From Tsukamurella tyrosinosolvens (GTDB lineage Bacteria > Actinomycetota > Actinomycetes > Mycobacteriales > Mycobacteriaceae), in NCBI RefSeq assembly GCF_900104775.1, contig NZ_FNSA01000003.1:1550001-1614000 (forward strand): a stretch of DNA of 64,000 nucleotides, in the 5' to 3' direction. Below are positions 55,478-63,702 of the stretch, one piece after another. Numbering within the stretch: the stretch's first letter is position 1; each line of letters starts with the position of its first letter. A program made the translations under genes and the position numbers. Below the pieces are notes generated by a model. The model worked only from the letters and a program-made list of their open reading frames with translations, was not told the origin of the DNA and did no database searches.

Positions 55478-56889
55478 CGGGACTCCTTCGGTGCGTGCGC
55501 GGCGTCGACCGCGTCGACGACGGTGCCGGTCTCGTGCCAGCGGTCGGCGACGGGGCGGATGGCGAGATTGGCGAGGAAGCCGACGACCAGGACGCCGACC
55601 ATGATGTAGAGCGCGAGGTGGTAGTCGGCCGCCTCGAGCGGGATCGCCCTGCCCGCCTCGTCGACCCGGTCCTTCTTGGAGTCCAGCACCCGATTGACGA
55701 TGAGCGGGCCGAGCACGCCCGCCGTCGACCACGCCGTCAGCAGACGGCCGTGGATCGCGCCCACCTGGTAGGTGCCGAACAGGTCCTTGAGGTACGCGGG
55801 TACCGTCGCGAACCCGCCGCCGTAGAACGAGATGATCACGGCGCAGAACAGCACGAACAGCGTGGTCGACGTGGCGCCGACGGTCGCCAGGCCGAGGTAG
55901 AGCAGGATCCCCACGCCGAGGTAGATCATGTACGTCGGCTTGCGGCCGATGTAGTCCGACGTGGTCGACCACCCGAGCCTGCCCGCCATGTTCGCCACGG
56001 ACAGCAGCCCGACGAAGCCGGCCGCGACGGTCGCGGTGACGGTGGAGACGCCGGTGCCGTCGCGGAAGAAGTCCTGGATCATGTCGGCGGCCTGCTCGAG
56101 GATGCCGATGCCTGCGGTCACGTTGCACAGCAGCACGATCCACAGCAGCCAGAACTGCGGGGTCTTGATCGCGTTGGCCGCGGAGACGTTCCCGGTGCTC
56201 ACCATCGCCTTGGAGGCGACGACGGCGGGGTCGAAGCCCGCGGGGGCGTACCCGGGCGCCGGCACGCGAATGGTGAAGACGCCCATCATCATGACGACGA
56301 AGTAGGCGATGCCGAGGGTGATGAAGAGCTTCGTCACCGCGCTGCCGCCGGCCTCGGCGCCGCCGTAGAACTTCATGAGCTCCTTGGACATCGGCGAGGC
56401 GACCATGGCCCCGCCGCCGAAGCCCATGATCGCCATGCCGGTCGCGAGCCCGGGCCGGTCGGGGAACCACTTCATCAGGGTGGAGACCGGCGAGATGTAG
56501 CCGAGTCCCAGGCCGATGCCGCCGACCACGCCGTAGCCGAGGTAGACGAGCCAGAGTTGACCGGTCGCGATGCCGGCGGCGGCGATGAGGAAGCCCGCGC
56601 CCCAGCAGCTCGCCGCGGTGAACATGGTGCGCCGCGGCCCGACTCGGTCCACCCACGTGCCGAAGACGGCCGCCGAGAGCCCGAGCATGACGATGGCGAT
56701 GGAGAAGACGATGCCGATCATCGTCTTGTTGGTGTCGAAGTGCTTGACCAGCGCGTCCTTGTAGACACTCGTCGCGTACACCTGGCCGATGCACAGGTGG
56801 ATCGCCAGCGCCGCAGGGGGAATCAACCACCGGTTGTAGTTCAGCGGTGCGACGGAGTGTTCTCGGTCGAGGAAGGACAGCGCGGCCAC
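55474..56889 (-). CDS. OFA-family MFS transporter (oxalate/formate antiporter-like)
   Basis: 471 residues, 12 helices. The N-terminal NRWLIPPAALAIHLCIGQVYATSVY and GGIGLGLGYISPVSTLMKWFPDRPG are typical of the OFA subgroup, whose members exchange oxalate, formate or other small carboxylates. Substrate unknown. GTG 56889 with TAGCGT at 6 nt. Coupled to the small subunit. Confidence 0.85.
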   Translation of the reverse strand: MAALSFLDREHSVAPLNYNRWLIPPAALAIHLCIGQVYATSVYKDALVKHFDTNKTMIGIVFSIAIVMLGLSAAVFGTWVDRVGPRRTMFTAASCWGAGFLIAAAGIATGQLWLVYLGYGVVGGIGLGLGYISPVSTLMKWFPDRPGLATGMAIMGFGGGAMVASPMSKELMKFYGGAEAGGSAVTKLFITLGIAYFVVMMMGVFTIRVPAPGYAPAGFDPAVVASKAMVSTGNVSAANAIKTPQFWLLWIVLLCNVTAGIGILEQAADMIQDFFRDGTGVSTVTATVAAGFVGLLSVANMAGRLGWSTTSDYIGRKPTYMIYLGVGILLYLGLATVGATSTTLFVLFCAVIISFYGGGFATVPAYLKDLFGTYQVGAIHGRLLTAWSTAGVLGPLIVNRVLDSKKDRVDEAGRAIPLEAADYHLALYIMVGVLVVGFLANLAIRPVADRWHETGTVVDAVDAAHAPKESR

Positions 56890-56895
56890 GGCGCG

Positions 56896-56901
56896 ACGCT
56901 A
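56896..56901 (-). promoter_or_regulatory. Leaderless -10 element TAGCGT
   Basis: TAGCGT ends 6 nt before the GTG at 56889 on the minus strand. Confidence 0.5.
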
Positions 56902-56947
56902 GCAGTCGGGACCGGCCCGACGGTGCCGGTCGGGGAACTTAGATCGC

Positions 56948-58087
56948 TCAACGTACGAGTGGGTCGCGCCCGGTCAGGAGCGCGGCGAGGACGTGGGCGT
57001 GGCTGATGTCCTCCGCCTTGGAGGCCGTCAGGAGGGTGACCGGCCCCGCATCGACGCGAGCCTGCAGGGCCTCGAACGCCGCGGCCGCCTCGGGCGCGGC
57101 GAGTTCGGCCCGGTACCGCTCCACGAACTCCGGGTACTTGGCCGGATCGTGCTCGTACCACTTCCGCAGTTCCGTCGACGGCGAGATCTCCTTGCACCAC
57201 AGGGCAAGGTCGGCGCGGTCCTTGCTGATGCCGCGCGGCCATAACCTGTCGACGAGGATCCGCTCGCCGTCTCCCGCCGCCTCCGCCTCGTACACGCGTT
57301 TGACCCGGACCGTCACCGTCGCCCCTTCCCACGCACTGTCGCGCGCGATCGTCCGCGCGCGCCGGAGAACATCCTCCAGCATGGCGGGTGTCAGCCGCCC
57401 GGTGAAGGTGTTGTGCTGGCTCACGTGGAAACAGCCGAGCACGGTGAGCTCCCGGCCGTCGGGATGGACGAGGTCCACCCGGGCGCCGTGCCCGAACGCG
57501 GGGCGCGGCCTGGGGACCGGCCAGCCGCCCTCGACCAGGACGGCGAACAGCGACTGCCAGCCGAACGCGCCGAGCACGACCGCCACGCGGAGCCGGGGGA
57601 GCAGCGCGAGCTCGCGGGCGAGGAACGGTGCGCACGTCCGGCGCTCCGCGGGGGTCGGCTTGTTCTCCGGCGGCGCGCAGCGCACCGGCGAGCTCATCCG
57701 GGTGTCGCGGAGCTCCATGCCGTCGTCGATCGCCACGGCCCGCGGCTGATTCGCCAGACCGACCGCGTGGAGGGCCGCGAAGAGGACATCGCCGCTGCGG
57801 TCGCCGGTGAACATGCGCCCCGTGCGGTTGGCCCCGTGCGCCGCGGGCGCGAGCCCGACGATCAGGATCCGCGCGTCCTCCGGCCCGAAGCCGGGGACCG
57901 GACGGGCCCAGTAGGTCTCGTCGGCGAACGCCGCGCGCTTGACGCGCGCCACCTCCTCGCGCCACGCCACCAGGCGCGGGCACGCCCGGCACGAGCAGAT
58001 CAGGGTGTCCAGTTCCGGAACGGTCCGCGCCGTCCTCGCGGCCGACGGTGCCGCCTCCGGCGCGGTCGTGCGGGCTCGCCTGGACAT
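56948..58087 (-). CDS. Uracil-DNA glycosylase (family 5) fused to DUF488 domain
   Basis: 379 residues. Part 1 (about 22-250): UdgB-type glycosylase with the Fe-S cysteines CSCRAC near 31-36, active-site loop VGLAPAAHGANRTGRMFTG and HVSQHNTFTGRLTP. Part 2 (about 258-379): a complete DUF488 domain starting VTVRVKRVYE, with RLWPRG and TLLTASKAEDISHAHVL. No stop separates them; a GTG at 57316 with GGAAGGGG upstream could also start the DUF488 part alone. DUF488 function is unknown. ATG 58087 with TAGGCT at 6 nt. Confidence 0.88.
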   Translation of the reverse strand: MSRRARTTAPEAAPSAARTARTVPELDTLICSCRACPRLVAWREEVARVKRAAFADETYWARPVPGFGPEDARILIVGLAPAAHGANRTGRMFTGDRSGDVLFAALHAVGLANQPRAVAIDDGMELRDTRMSSPVRCAPPENKPTPAERRTCAPFLARELALLPRLRVAVVLGAFGWQSLFAVLVEGGWPVPRPRPAFGHGARVDLVHPDGRELTVLGCFHVSQHNTFTGRLTPAMLEDVLRRARTIARDSAWEGATVTVRVKRVYEAEAAGDGERILVDRLWPRGISKDRADLALWCKEISPSTELRKWYEHDPAKYPEFVERYRAELAAPEAAAAFEALQARVDAGPVTLLTASKAEDISHAHVLAALLTGRDPLVR

Positions 58088-58093
58088 GGTCCG

Positions 58094-58099
58094 AGCCTA
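58094..58099 (-). promoter_or_regulatory. Leaderless -10 element TAGGCT
   Basis: TAGGCT ends 6 nt before the ATG at 58087 on the minus strand. Confidence 0.5.
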
Positions 58100-58136
58100 G
58101 GCGCAGCCGTCCACCCGGTCTGCCCGCCCACTTGGA

Positions 58137-58793
58137 TCACTTGTCGCAGGCGATGCCATCTCCGTCGCGATCCAATGCCCGGCGGTAGCCGGGACTCCCT
58201 CGGTACATCGGGGCTGCGCCCGCGGCTTTCGCTTCGTCGCAATTGCTGTAATACGCGGATGGAGCATCGGCCGTGGTCGTCCGGGGTGGAGGCACCCGAT
58301 CGACCGTGGGGACCGGTGTCCGGGTGTTCGTCTCCGTGAGCCCGGGATTCGGTGGGATCCGGGTGCTCGTCGAGGCCACGGCAGTCGTGGTCGGCTCTGT
58401 GCTCGTCGGAGGCACAACGGTCGTGGTGGTAGTGACGGTCACTGTCGCCGTCGCTGATTCAGTGACCGTTGCAGTGGCGGTTGGGCCGATCAGACCGCTT
58501 GCCGGAGCAGGCTCTTTCGGTGCGCTCGGTAGCATCACGGCCCCTAGGACGAGTGCGATGATCGCGCCCGGCGCAGCCTTCTTCCATGAGGTGAATGGAC
58601 GGACCAGCATCGCGCCGCAGAGCGCGATGGCGGCTCCCATCAAAACCCCTCCGATGTGTCCGCCCAGCCCAGTCCCACCAATCAGCGACCCGAGGGCAAG
58701 TAGCCCGCCGATCGCGATGAGAATCCACCCGACGAGTTGGGCGACGCGCGATCGACCGCCCCCGGATGGCTGCTGACTTCCCGTTGAATCCAT
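58137..58793 (-). CDS. Excalibur calcium-binding domain membrane protein
   Basis: 218 residues: two or three membrane helices (about 18-90), a Thr/Pro-rich linker (100-165) and a C-terminal excalibur domain with YSNCDEAKAAG and the DRDGDGIACDK calcium loop. The linker and domain are predicted outside the membrane. GC is lower than the neighbours, suggesting acquisition. ATG follows GGGAGGT by 7 nt. Confidence 0.85.
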   Translation of the reverse strand: MDSTGSQQPSGGGRSRVAQLVGWILIAIGGLLALGSLIGGTGLGGHIGGVLMGAAIALCGAMLVRPFTSWKKAAPGAIIALVLGAVMLPSAPKEPAPASGLIGPTATATVTESATATVTVTTTTTVVPPTSTEPTTTAVASTSTRIPPNPGLTETNTRTPVPTVDRVPPPRTTTADAPSAYYSNCDEAKAAGAAPMYRGSPGYRRALDRDGDGIACDK

Positions 58794-59163
58794 GCGTTGT
58801 ACCTCCCAAACCGGATACGACGATCAGCGGGCCCCCGCATCGCGCCCCGTTGTAGTGACGCTAGACGAATCAGTAGCCGGCAGATAGAGCGGGGAAGCTA
58901 ACTAGGTCGGCGAAGTATACTGCGGCGCAGTCCTTCTGGATCACTTCGACGATGGGAAGGCGGGACGGGTGAGACGCGAGATTGTGTGCGGCGTGTGACC
59001 GACCTGAGGCGCGAATGCTCCGGATATGGGCGAGGCCGGTGGCACCTGTAACGCGCCCCGGCCTCTGTTTCACTGAGCGGTTTACAGTCACGCTCACGAA
59101 CTTGTTCGAAACTGTATCAGACGACGCTCTTCTGTTCCAATCAGTATCACGGGATCCGGGCGG
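58794..59163. other. Lower-GC intergenic region without a supported gene
   Basis: 370 bp. Open frames at 58870-59097 (minus) and 58982-59257 (plus) lack ribosome-binding sites and recognisable composition. One hairpin (see terminator at 59032) is the only structured signal. May hold promoters of the flanking genes or an unannotated RNA. Confidence 0.5.
59032..59065 (+). terminator. Possible hairpin terminator in intergenic region
   Basis: GAGGCCGG (59032-59039) pairs with CCGGCCTC (59058-59065), loop 18 nt, followed by TGTTT. It is not directly after any called plus-strand gene, so it might end a small RNA. Confidence 0.3.
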
Positions 59164-60441
59164 TCAGAGGCGTGCGTACGTCTCGATGTCCTCGGAGAAC
59201 TCCGCTGCGACGGCGGGGGAGACGGTGGCGCGGGTCGCGGCGAGTGCGGCCAGGTAGTCGTCGGCGCTGAGTTCGTGTGTGGGCGTGCCCTCCGGGGCGT
59301 CGAGGGCCCTCGCCAGGGCGTCCTGGGACGCCCTGCGGGCCGCGTACTCGATGTCGGCGGGCGTCATTCCCTCGCTCGCGGCAGTGAGTGCCGCGACGTC
59401 GACCGCGCCGACCACGTGATCCGGGATGTACCGGCCCCAGATGGCCGAACGGGCGTCGGCGTCCGGCAGCCCGATCGGCATGACGTAGTCGAAGCGGCCG
59501 TGCCGTAGGAAGGCGTCGTCGAGCGCGCGCACGAAGTTCGTGGCGCATACCAGGAGTCGCCCCTCCTGGTCGCGGAACTCGGCGACCTGCTTGAGCAACT
59601 CGTTCGTCACCCCCTGCGTGGGCGAGGGCGGATCTCCGCGTCGGTGCGAAGCGATCTCCTCGACCTCATCGATGAAGACCACCGCGTGCTCCAGCGAGGC
59701 GATCGCCTCGAACGCCGACCGCAGCGCGCCGGCGAGACCACCGGGCGAATCGGCGAGCCGCGACGGGAACAGCTCCACGAAGGGCCAGTCCAGGCGCGAG
59801 GCCACCGCCTTCGCGAAGGTGGTCTTCCCGGTCCCCGGCGGGCCGAAGAGCATCACCGCGTGCGGCGGCATCACGCCGAAGCGCTCCGCCATCTCGGGCC
59901 GCGCGAGCGGTGTCACGAGACGCTGCTCGAGCATCTCCTTCTCCCGCCGCATGCCGCTCACGCGGTCCCACAACTGTCGCGGGAGCAGACGGCCTCCGAC
60001 CTCCTTGAGCAGATCCAACTCGCGCCGCTGCACGGGCATCGGCCGCTCCAGGTAACGGACCGGATCGCGCACGACGAAGCCGTTCTTCGACAGCGCCGCG
60101 GAGGCGTCGTCGTCGCCGGCGGTGAGCACCGACAGCTTGCCGAGCCCGAGCGGCGCCATCCGCCGCTCCAGCGCGTCGAGCACGAGGCCCGCGACCGTCG
60201 GGTCGGTGTCGGGCGCGACGTCGAAGAAGACGATCCAGCCCTGCGCGTGCGCGGCGCGGCCCACGGCGACCGCCACGACCCGGTCGCCCTCGGTCGCGAC
60301 CATCGCGTGGTCCTGCTGGCACGAGGCGATGACCTCCGCCATGGAGTACACCGGCGGGGTCCCGCGGTGGTAGGCGGCTTCCCAGAGCCGGACGATGGTG
60401 TCCAGGTCGTCGTCGTGGAACTCGCGGATGTGGGCCGTCAT
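59164..60441 (-). CDS. GNAT-AAA+ ATPase fusion protein
   Basis: 425 residues. N-terminal GNAT-like domain (1-130, VAVAVGRAAHAQGWIVFFDVA) and a classical AAA+ module with Walker A GPPGTGKT (200-207), Walker B VVFIDE (254-259), sensor-1 CATN and the arginine-finger region FLRHGRFD. The ATPase part resembles FtsH/CDC48-type modules. An N-terminal acetyltransferase fold in place of a usual adaptor is unusual; it may acetylate or bind a substrate that the ATPase remodels. Imperfect CACACT at 6 nt before the ATG. Confidence 0.85.
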   Translation of the reverse strand: MTAHIREFHDDDLDTIVRLWEAAYHRGTPPVYSMAEVIASCQQDHAMVATEGDRVVAVAVGRAAHAQGWIVFFDVAPDTDPTVAGLVLDALERRMAPLGLGKLSVLTAGDDDASAALSKNGFVVRDPVRYLERPMPVQRRELDLLKEVGGRLLPRQLWDRVSGMRREKEMLEQRLVTPLARPEMAERFGVMPPHAVMLFGPPGTGKTTFAKAVASRLDWPFVELFPSRLADSPGGLAGALRSAFEAIASLEHAVVFIDEVEEIASHRRGDPPSPTQGVTNELLKQVAEFRDQEGRLLVCATNFVRALDDAFLRHGRFDYVMPIGLPDADARSAIWGRYIPDHVVGAVDVAALTAASEGMTPADIEYAARRASQDALARALDAPEGTPTHELSADDYLAALAATRATVSPAVAAEFSEDIETYARL

Positions 60442-60524
60442 GGACGCAGTGTGGCATGCATCACAGTCGGATGCCCGCCGGTTTTGCGCCCGCACCCGCC
60501 CCGCATCAGCACGTGCCGGAATGG

Positions 60525-61862
60525 TCACGCGTCGAGCGTCGATCCCGTGGGCAGTGCGACGCGCCTGATCCACACGGTCGCCGCGAGCGAGATGAGTGCG
60601 GTCGCAACCAGATAGCCCGCCGCGGTCCACGGCGCACCGTCGGCGCTGTGGATCAGGGCGGTGAGGACGAGGGGCGTGAGGCCGGAGGCGTAGATCCCCG
60701 AGAACTGGTAGACGACGGACAGCCCCGTGTACCGGACCTCGGTGGGGAACAGGCTCGCGAAGAAGGTGCCCTGCGCCGCGTAGAAGACGCCGTGGATCAG
60801 GCCGAAGACGATGACGAGGCCGACGGTGAACCACGCGATCGACGCGGTGCCGAACAGCGCGAACACCGGGAACACCGCGATTCCGTAGAGCAGCACGCCC
60901 GTCCCGTACACGCGCGCCGGGCCGAATCGGTCGGCGAGCACACCGGCGAACGGGATCACCACGGCCATCACCAAGGCTGCGACCGTGACCGCGAGGAGGA
61001 CGTCCACCTTGTTCATGGCAAGGGTCGCCGTGGCGTAGGTGATGGCGAAGACGCCCCACGTGTTGAACGCGCTCCCCTCGGCCCACCGCGCGAGGCAACC
61101 CGCGATCGTGTTGCGGCGCAGGACCGGATCGCCGAGCAACTGGCGCAGGGGAGTGCGGGTGGTGTCCAGCGTGGCCCGCGCGGCCACGAACGCCGGTGTC
61201 TCGTCGACCGCGAGGCGCACGACGATGCCGATCACCACCAGCACGATCGACACCGCGAAGGCGATCCGCCACCCGAAGCGGAGGAACTGGTCGTCGTCGA
61301 ACACCGTTTGCAGCAGGGCGAAGACGGCGGTGCCGAGCCCGAGGCCGAGGGCCAGGCCCACCTGCGGGACGGCGCCGAAGCGGCCCTTGCGGCCCTCGGG
61401 GGCGTGCTCGACGGCGAGCAGCACCGCGCCCGCCCACTCGCCGCCCAGCGCGAAACCCTGCACGATCCGCAGGAGCAGCAACAGGATCGGCGCGAGGATG
61501 CCGACCTGCCCGGCGGTGGGCAGGGCGCCCATGAGTGCCGTCGCCACGCCCATCAGCAGCATCGTCAGCGCGAGGGTCTGCCGCCGCCCGATCCGGTCGC
61601 CGATGTGTCCGAAGACGAGCCCGCCGACGGGCCGCATCACGAAGCCGACCGCGAAGGTCACGAAGCTGAGCATCGTGCCCACGAAGGAACTCGTGTCCGG
61701 GAAGAAGAGCTTGTTGAACACCATCGACGCCGCGGTCGAGTAGAGGAAGAAGTCGTACCACTCCACCGTGGTGCCCAGCAGCGACGCCGCGATCACGCGC
61801 CGCAGCTGGGAGCGGTCGGGAGCGGACGGGGCGGGGGCGTCGTCGACGGTGGCGGTACTCAC
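60525..61862 (-). CDS. MHS-family (metabolite:H+ symporter) MFS transporter
   Basis: 445 residues, 12 helices. MHS markers: GTTVEWYDFFLYSTAASMVF in helix 1, GHIGDRIGRRQTL in loop 2-3 and GFALGGEWAGAVLL. Relatives carry shikimate, proline-betaine, alpha-ketoglutarate or citrate. Substrate unknown. GTG start with TAGCTT at 7 nt. Confidence 0.88.
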   Translation of the reverse strand: MSTATVDDAPAPSAPDRSQLRRVIAASLLGTTVEWYDFFLYSTAASMVFNKLFFPDTSSFVGTMLSFVTFAVGFVMRPVGGLVFGHIGDRIGRRQTLALTMLLMGVATALMGALPTAGQVGILAPILLLLLRIVQGFALGGEWAGAVLLAVEHAPEGRKGRFGAVPQVGLALGLGLGTAVFALLQTVFDDDQFLRFGWRIAFAVSIVLVVIGIVVRLAVDETPAFVAARATLDTTRTPLRQLLGDPVLRRNTIAGCLARWAEGSAFNTWGVFAITYATATLAMNKVDVLLAVTVAALVMAVVIPFAGVLADRFGPARVYGTGVLLYGIAVFPVFALFGTASIAWFTVGLVIVFGLIHGVFYAAQGTFFASLFPTEVRYTGLSVVYQFSGIYASGLTPLVLTALIHSADGAPWTAAGYLVATALISLAATVWIRRVALPTGSTLDA

Positions 61863-61869
61863 CGACCGG

Positions 61870-61875
61870 AAGCTA
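61870..61875 (-). promoter_or_regulatory. Leaderless -10 element TAGCTT
   Basis: TAGCTT ends 7 nt before the GTG at 61862 on the minus strand. Confidence 0.45.
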
Positions 61876-61928
61876 TCGGCGGTCGGCGGTACCTGTCACC
61901 GGTTGTGCTCGCGGTGACCGCAATCGGC

Positions 61929-62354
61929 TCAGTACGCGGCGGTCCGGTTCGCCGCTGCCCAGCTCCGCTCGGCCTCCGACTGCGCGGGCGGCGGCACGAT
62001 GCCGTTGATCATCCACATCTCCTCGCTGGTGTCGTCGACGTGGAACTCCCACTGCAGGTCGGGGTGCCGCGCCAGCGCGGGCGCGACCATGGCGCGGACC
62101 CAGTGCGCGATCCGGGTCCGGCTCTCCGAATCGGAGGCGTGCCGGGCGATGTGGTCGATGGCGATGCGCACCGCCGTCGGCGCCTGCACGCCGCCGATGA
62201 AGAAGTCCTGCGGCGCGACCTCGTGGAAGAGGACGACGACGTAGAAGCGCGGCAGGCCGATCGCCGCGTACTGGTCGGTGATCGCCGCGGCGAGGGACTC
62301 CTTCTCGGCGGGCGTGAAGACGTCGGGGGTGTGGTGGATGTTCCAGAGCGGCAT
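61929..62354 (-). CDS. Tautomerase superfamily protein, cis-CaaD-like
   Basis: 141 residues. The tautomerase fold keeps the N-terminal Pro after Met (MPLWNIHHTPD), the catalytic base of the family, and the cis-CaaD-like length with FHEVAPQDFFIGG and WEFHVDDTS. cis-CaaD dehalogenates 3-chloroacrylate; homologues often have other substrates. ATG follows GAAGGA. It lies 30 bp downstream of the SDR, so they form one operon under the HxlR regulator. Confidence 0.82.
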   Translation of the reverse strand: MPLWNIHHTPDVFTPAEKESLAAAITDQYAAIGLPRFYVVVLFHEVAPQDFFIGGVQAPTAVRIAIDHIARHASDSESRTRIAHWVRAMVAPALARHPDLQWEFHVDDTSEEMWMINGIVPPPAQSEAERSWAAANRTAAY

Positions 62355-62384
62355 GATGATTCCTTCGTATCGTGGGCGGGATGA

Positions 62385-63086
62385 TTACGCGCCGCCGGGG
62401 AACGCCAGGGCCTCGACGGGGCCCGACAGGGCCGCCTTCGTCGCGGTCGTGATGTCGTCGGCGAGGATCTCGACGTCGCCGGCCTCGAGACCGTCGAGGA
62501 TGGCCGCGGCGATCTCGGCCGGCGTCGCCTTGGGCAGGGGGATCGCGGACACCATGTCGGTGTCGATGAAGCCCGCGTGCACGCCGACGACCCGGGTGTT
62601 CTGTGCCGCGAGCTCGGTCCGCAAGGAATTGGTGATCGACCACGCAGCGGCCTTGGAGGCGCCGTACCCGCCGGCGCCCGCGAGCCATGACAACACCGAG
62701 TGCATGTCGACGAGGGCGCCGCCGCCGTTCGCGGCCAGGACCGGCGCGAACGCCCGTGCCACGCGGAGCAGCCCGAACGCGTTCACGTCGAACATCGTCT
62801 CGATCTCCCGAAGGTCGCCGGTGACGAGCGGTGTGGGCGTCATGATGCCCGCGTTGTTGAAGACGATCTCGGCGTCGGAGGCGAGTCGCGCCAGTGCAGC
62901 GGCGGATTCGGCCGATCGGACCTCGAGCTCGACCGGTACGACCTCCGGGCGGGAATCGGTGAACGACGCACGGCCGGTCGCGTAGACCTTCCGCGCCCCG
63001 CGGGCGAGCACCTCGTCGACCAATGCGGCCCCGAGGCCGCGTCGGCCTCCGGTGACCACGACGACGGCGTCCTTGACGGCGACCAT
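62385..63086 (-). CDS. Short-chain dehydrogenase/reductase
   Basis: 233 residues, classical SDR with GGRRGLGAAL (cofactor loop TGxxxGxG-type), NNAGIM, catalytic Ser in HSVLSW and YGASK. Substrate unknown. ATG follows AGAAGGAGG. First gene of the SDR-tautomerase unit, divergent from the HxlR regulator. Confidence 0.88.
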   Translation of the reverse strand: MVAVKDAVVVVTGGRRGLGAALVDEVLARGARKVYATGRASFTDSRPEVVPVELEVRSAESAAALARLASDAEIVFNNAGIMTPTPLVTGDLREIETMFDVNAFGLLRVARAFAPVLAANGGGALVDMHSVLSWLAGAGGYGASKAAAWSITNSLRTELAAQNTRVVGVHAGFIDTDMVSAIPLPKATPAEIAAAILDGLEAGDVEILADDITTATKAALSGPVEALAFPGGA

Positions 63087-63105
63087 GGCGCCTCCTTCTG
63101 AGTAA

Positions 63106-63120
63106 TGACTACGTTAGTCA
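63106..63120. promoter_or_regulatory. Inverted repeat TGACTA-CGT-TAGTCA (candidate HxlR operator)
   Basis: Perfect 6-bp arms in the SDR-HxlR gap, 20 bp upstream of the SDR start. Confidence 0.55.
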
Positions 63121-63146
63121 GCTCGATTCAAGCACTCGCACCTGAG

Positions 63147-63160
63147 TAACGCAACCGTTA
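63147..63160. promoter_or_regulatory. Inverted repeat TAACG-CAAC-CGTTA (candidate HxlR operator)
   Basis: Perfect 5-bp arms just upstream of the HxlR -10, where a repressor could block its own promoter. Confidence 0.5.
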
Positions 63161-63162
63161 GT

Positions 63163-63168
63163 TATGAT
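63163..63168 (+). promoter_or_regulatory. Leaderless -10 element TATGAT
   Basis: TATGAT ends 6 nt before the ATG at 63175; no Shine-Dalgarno. Confidence 0.55.
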
Positions 63169-63174
63169 GAGGGC

Positions 63175-63702
63175 ATGGAGTTCGAGGAGCGACTGCGCGA
63201 CAGGAGCGGGTGGGCGATCGGCGACGGCTGTTCCGCCGCCCGCACGCTGGACCTGCTCACCACGAAGACGGTCTTCCTCGTAGTCCGCGAGCTCCTCTAC
63301 GGGACATCGCGCTTCGACGACCTCGTGGCCAGGACGGAGACCTCCGCGCCCGCGGTCTCGCGCGCGCTCAAGCAGCTCGCGTCCGCGAACCTCATCGCGG
63401 CGACGGAGTACCGCGAGCCGGGGGCCCGCGCTCGCTCGGAGTACCGACTCACGCCGGCGGGACAGGACCTGCTCCCGGTCTTCCTCGCGCTGATCCAGTT
63501 CGGGGATGCCCACCTGCAGCCCGAGGGCGCACCGCTCGTCTTCGTGGACGCGGCGACGGGCGAGCCGGTCCGCACCAGGCCGGCCGTCGGCGGGGTCGAG
63601 GTGCCCGCGAGTGGGATAGAGATCCGGCTGAACCGGGATCGCTGGGGTGCGCGCGACGCCGTCAGCCGAGCAGCTTCCGACGGTCCGAGTGCAGGAACGT
63701 GA
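63175..63702 (+). CDS. HxlR-family transcriptional regulator
   Basis: 175 residues. HxlR wHTH (20-105: RTLDLLTTKTVFLVVRELLYG, then TSAPAVSRALKQLASANLIA) with an additional C-terminal part. Cys19 is the first Cys, as in redox-sensing relatives, but only one Cys is present. Probably represses the divergent SDR-tautomerase operon and itself through two inverted repeats in the gap. Confidence 0.88.
   Translation: MEFEERLRDRSGWAIGDGCSAARTLDLLTTKTVFLVVRELLYGTSRFDDLVARTETSAPAVSRALKQLASANLIAATEYREPGARARSEYRLTPAGQDLLPVFLALIQFGDAHLQPEGAPLVFVDAATGEPVRTRPAVGGVEVPASGIEIRLNRDRWGARDAVSRAASDGPSAGT

Noticed and set aside
58870-59257. Two short open frames in the 58794-59163 gap
   Set aside because: No ribosome-binding site, no -10 spacing, unnatural composition, and they overlap each other on opposite strands.
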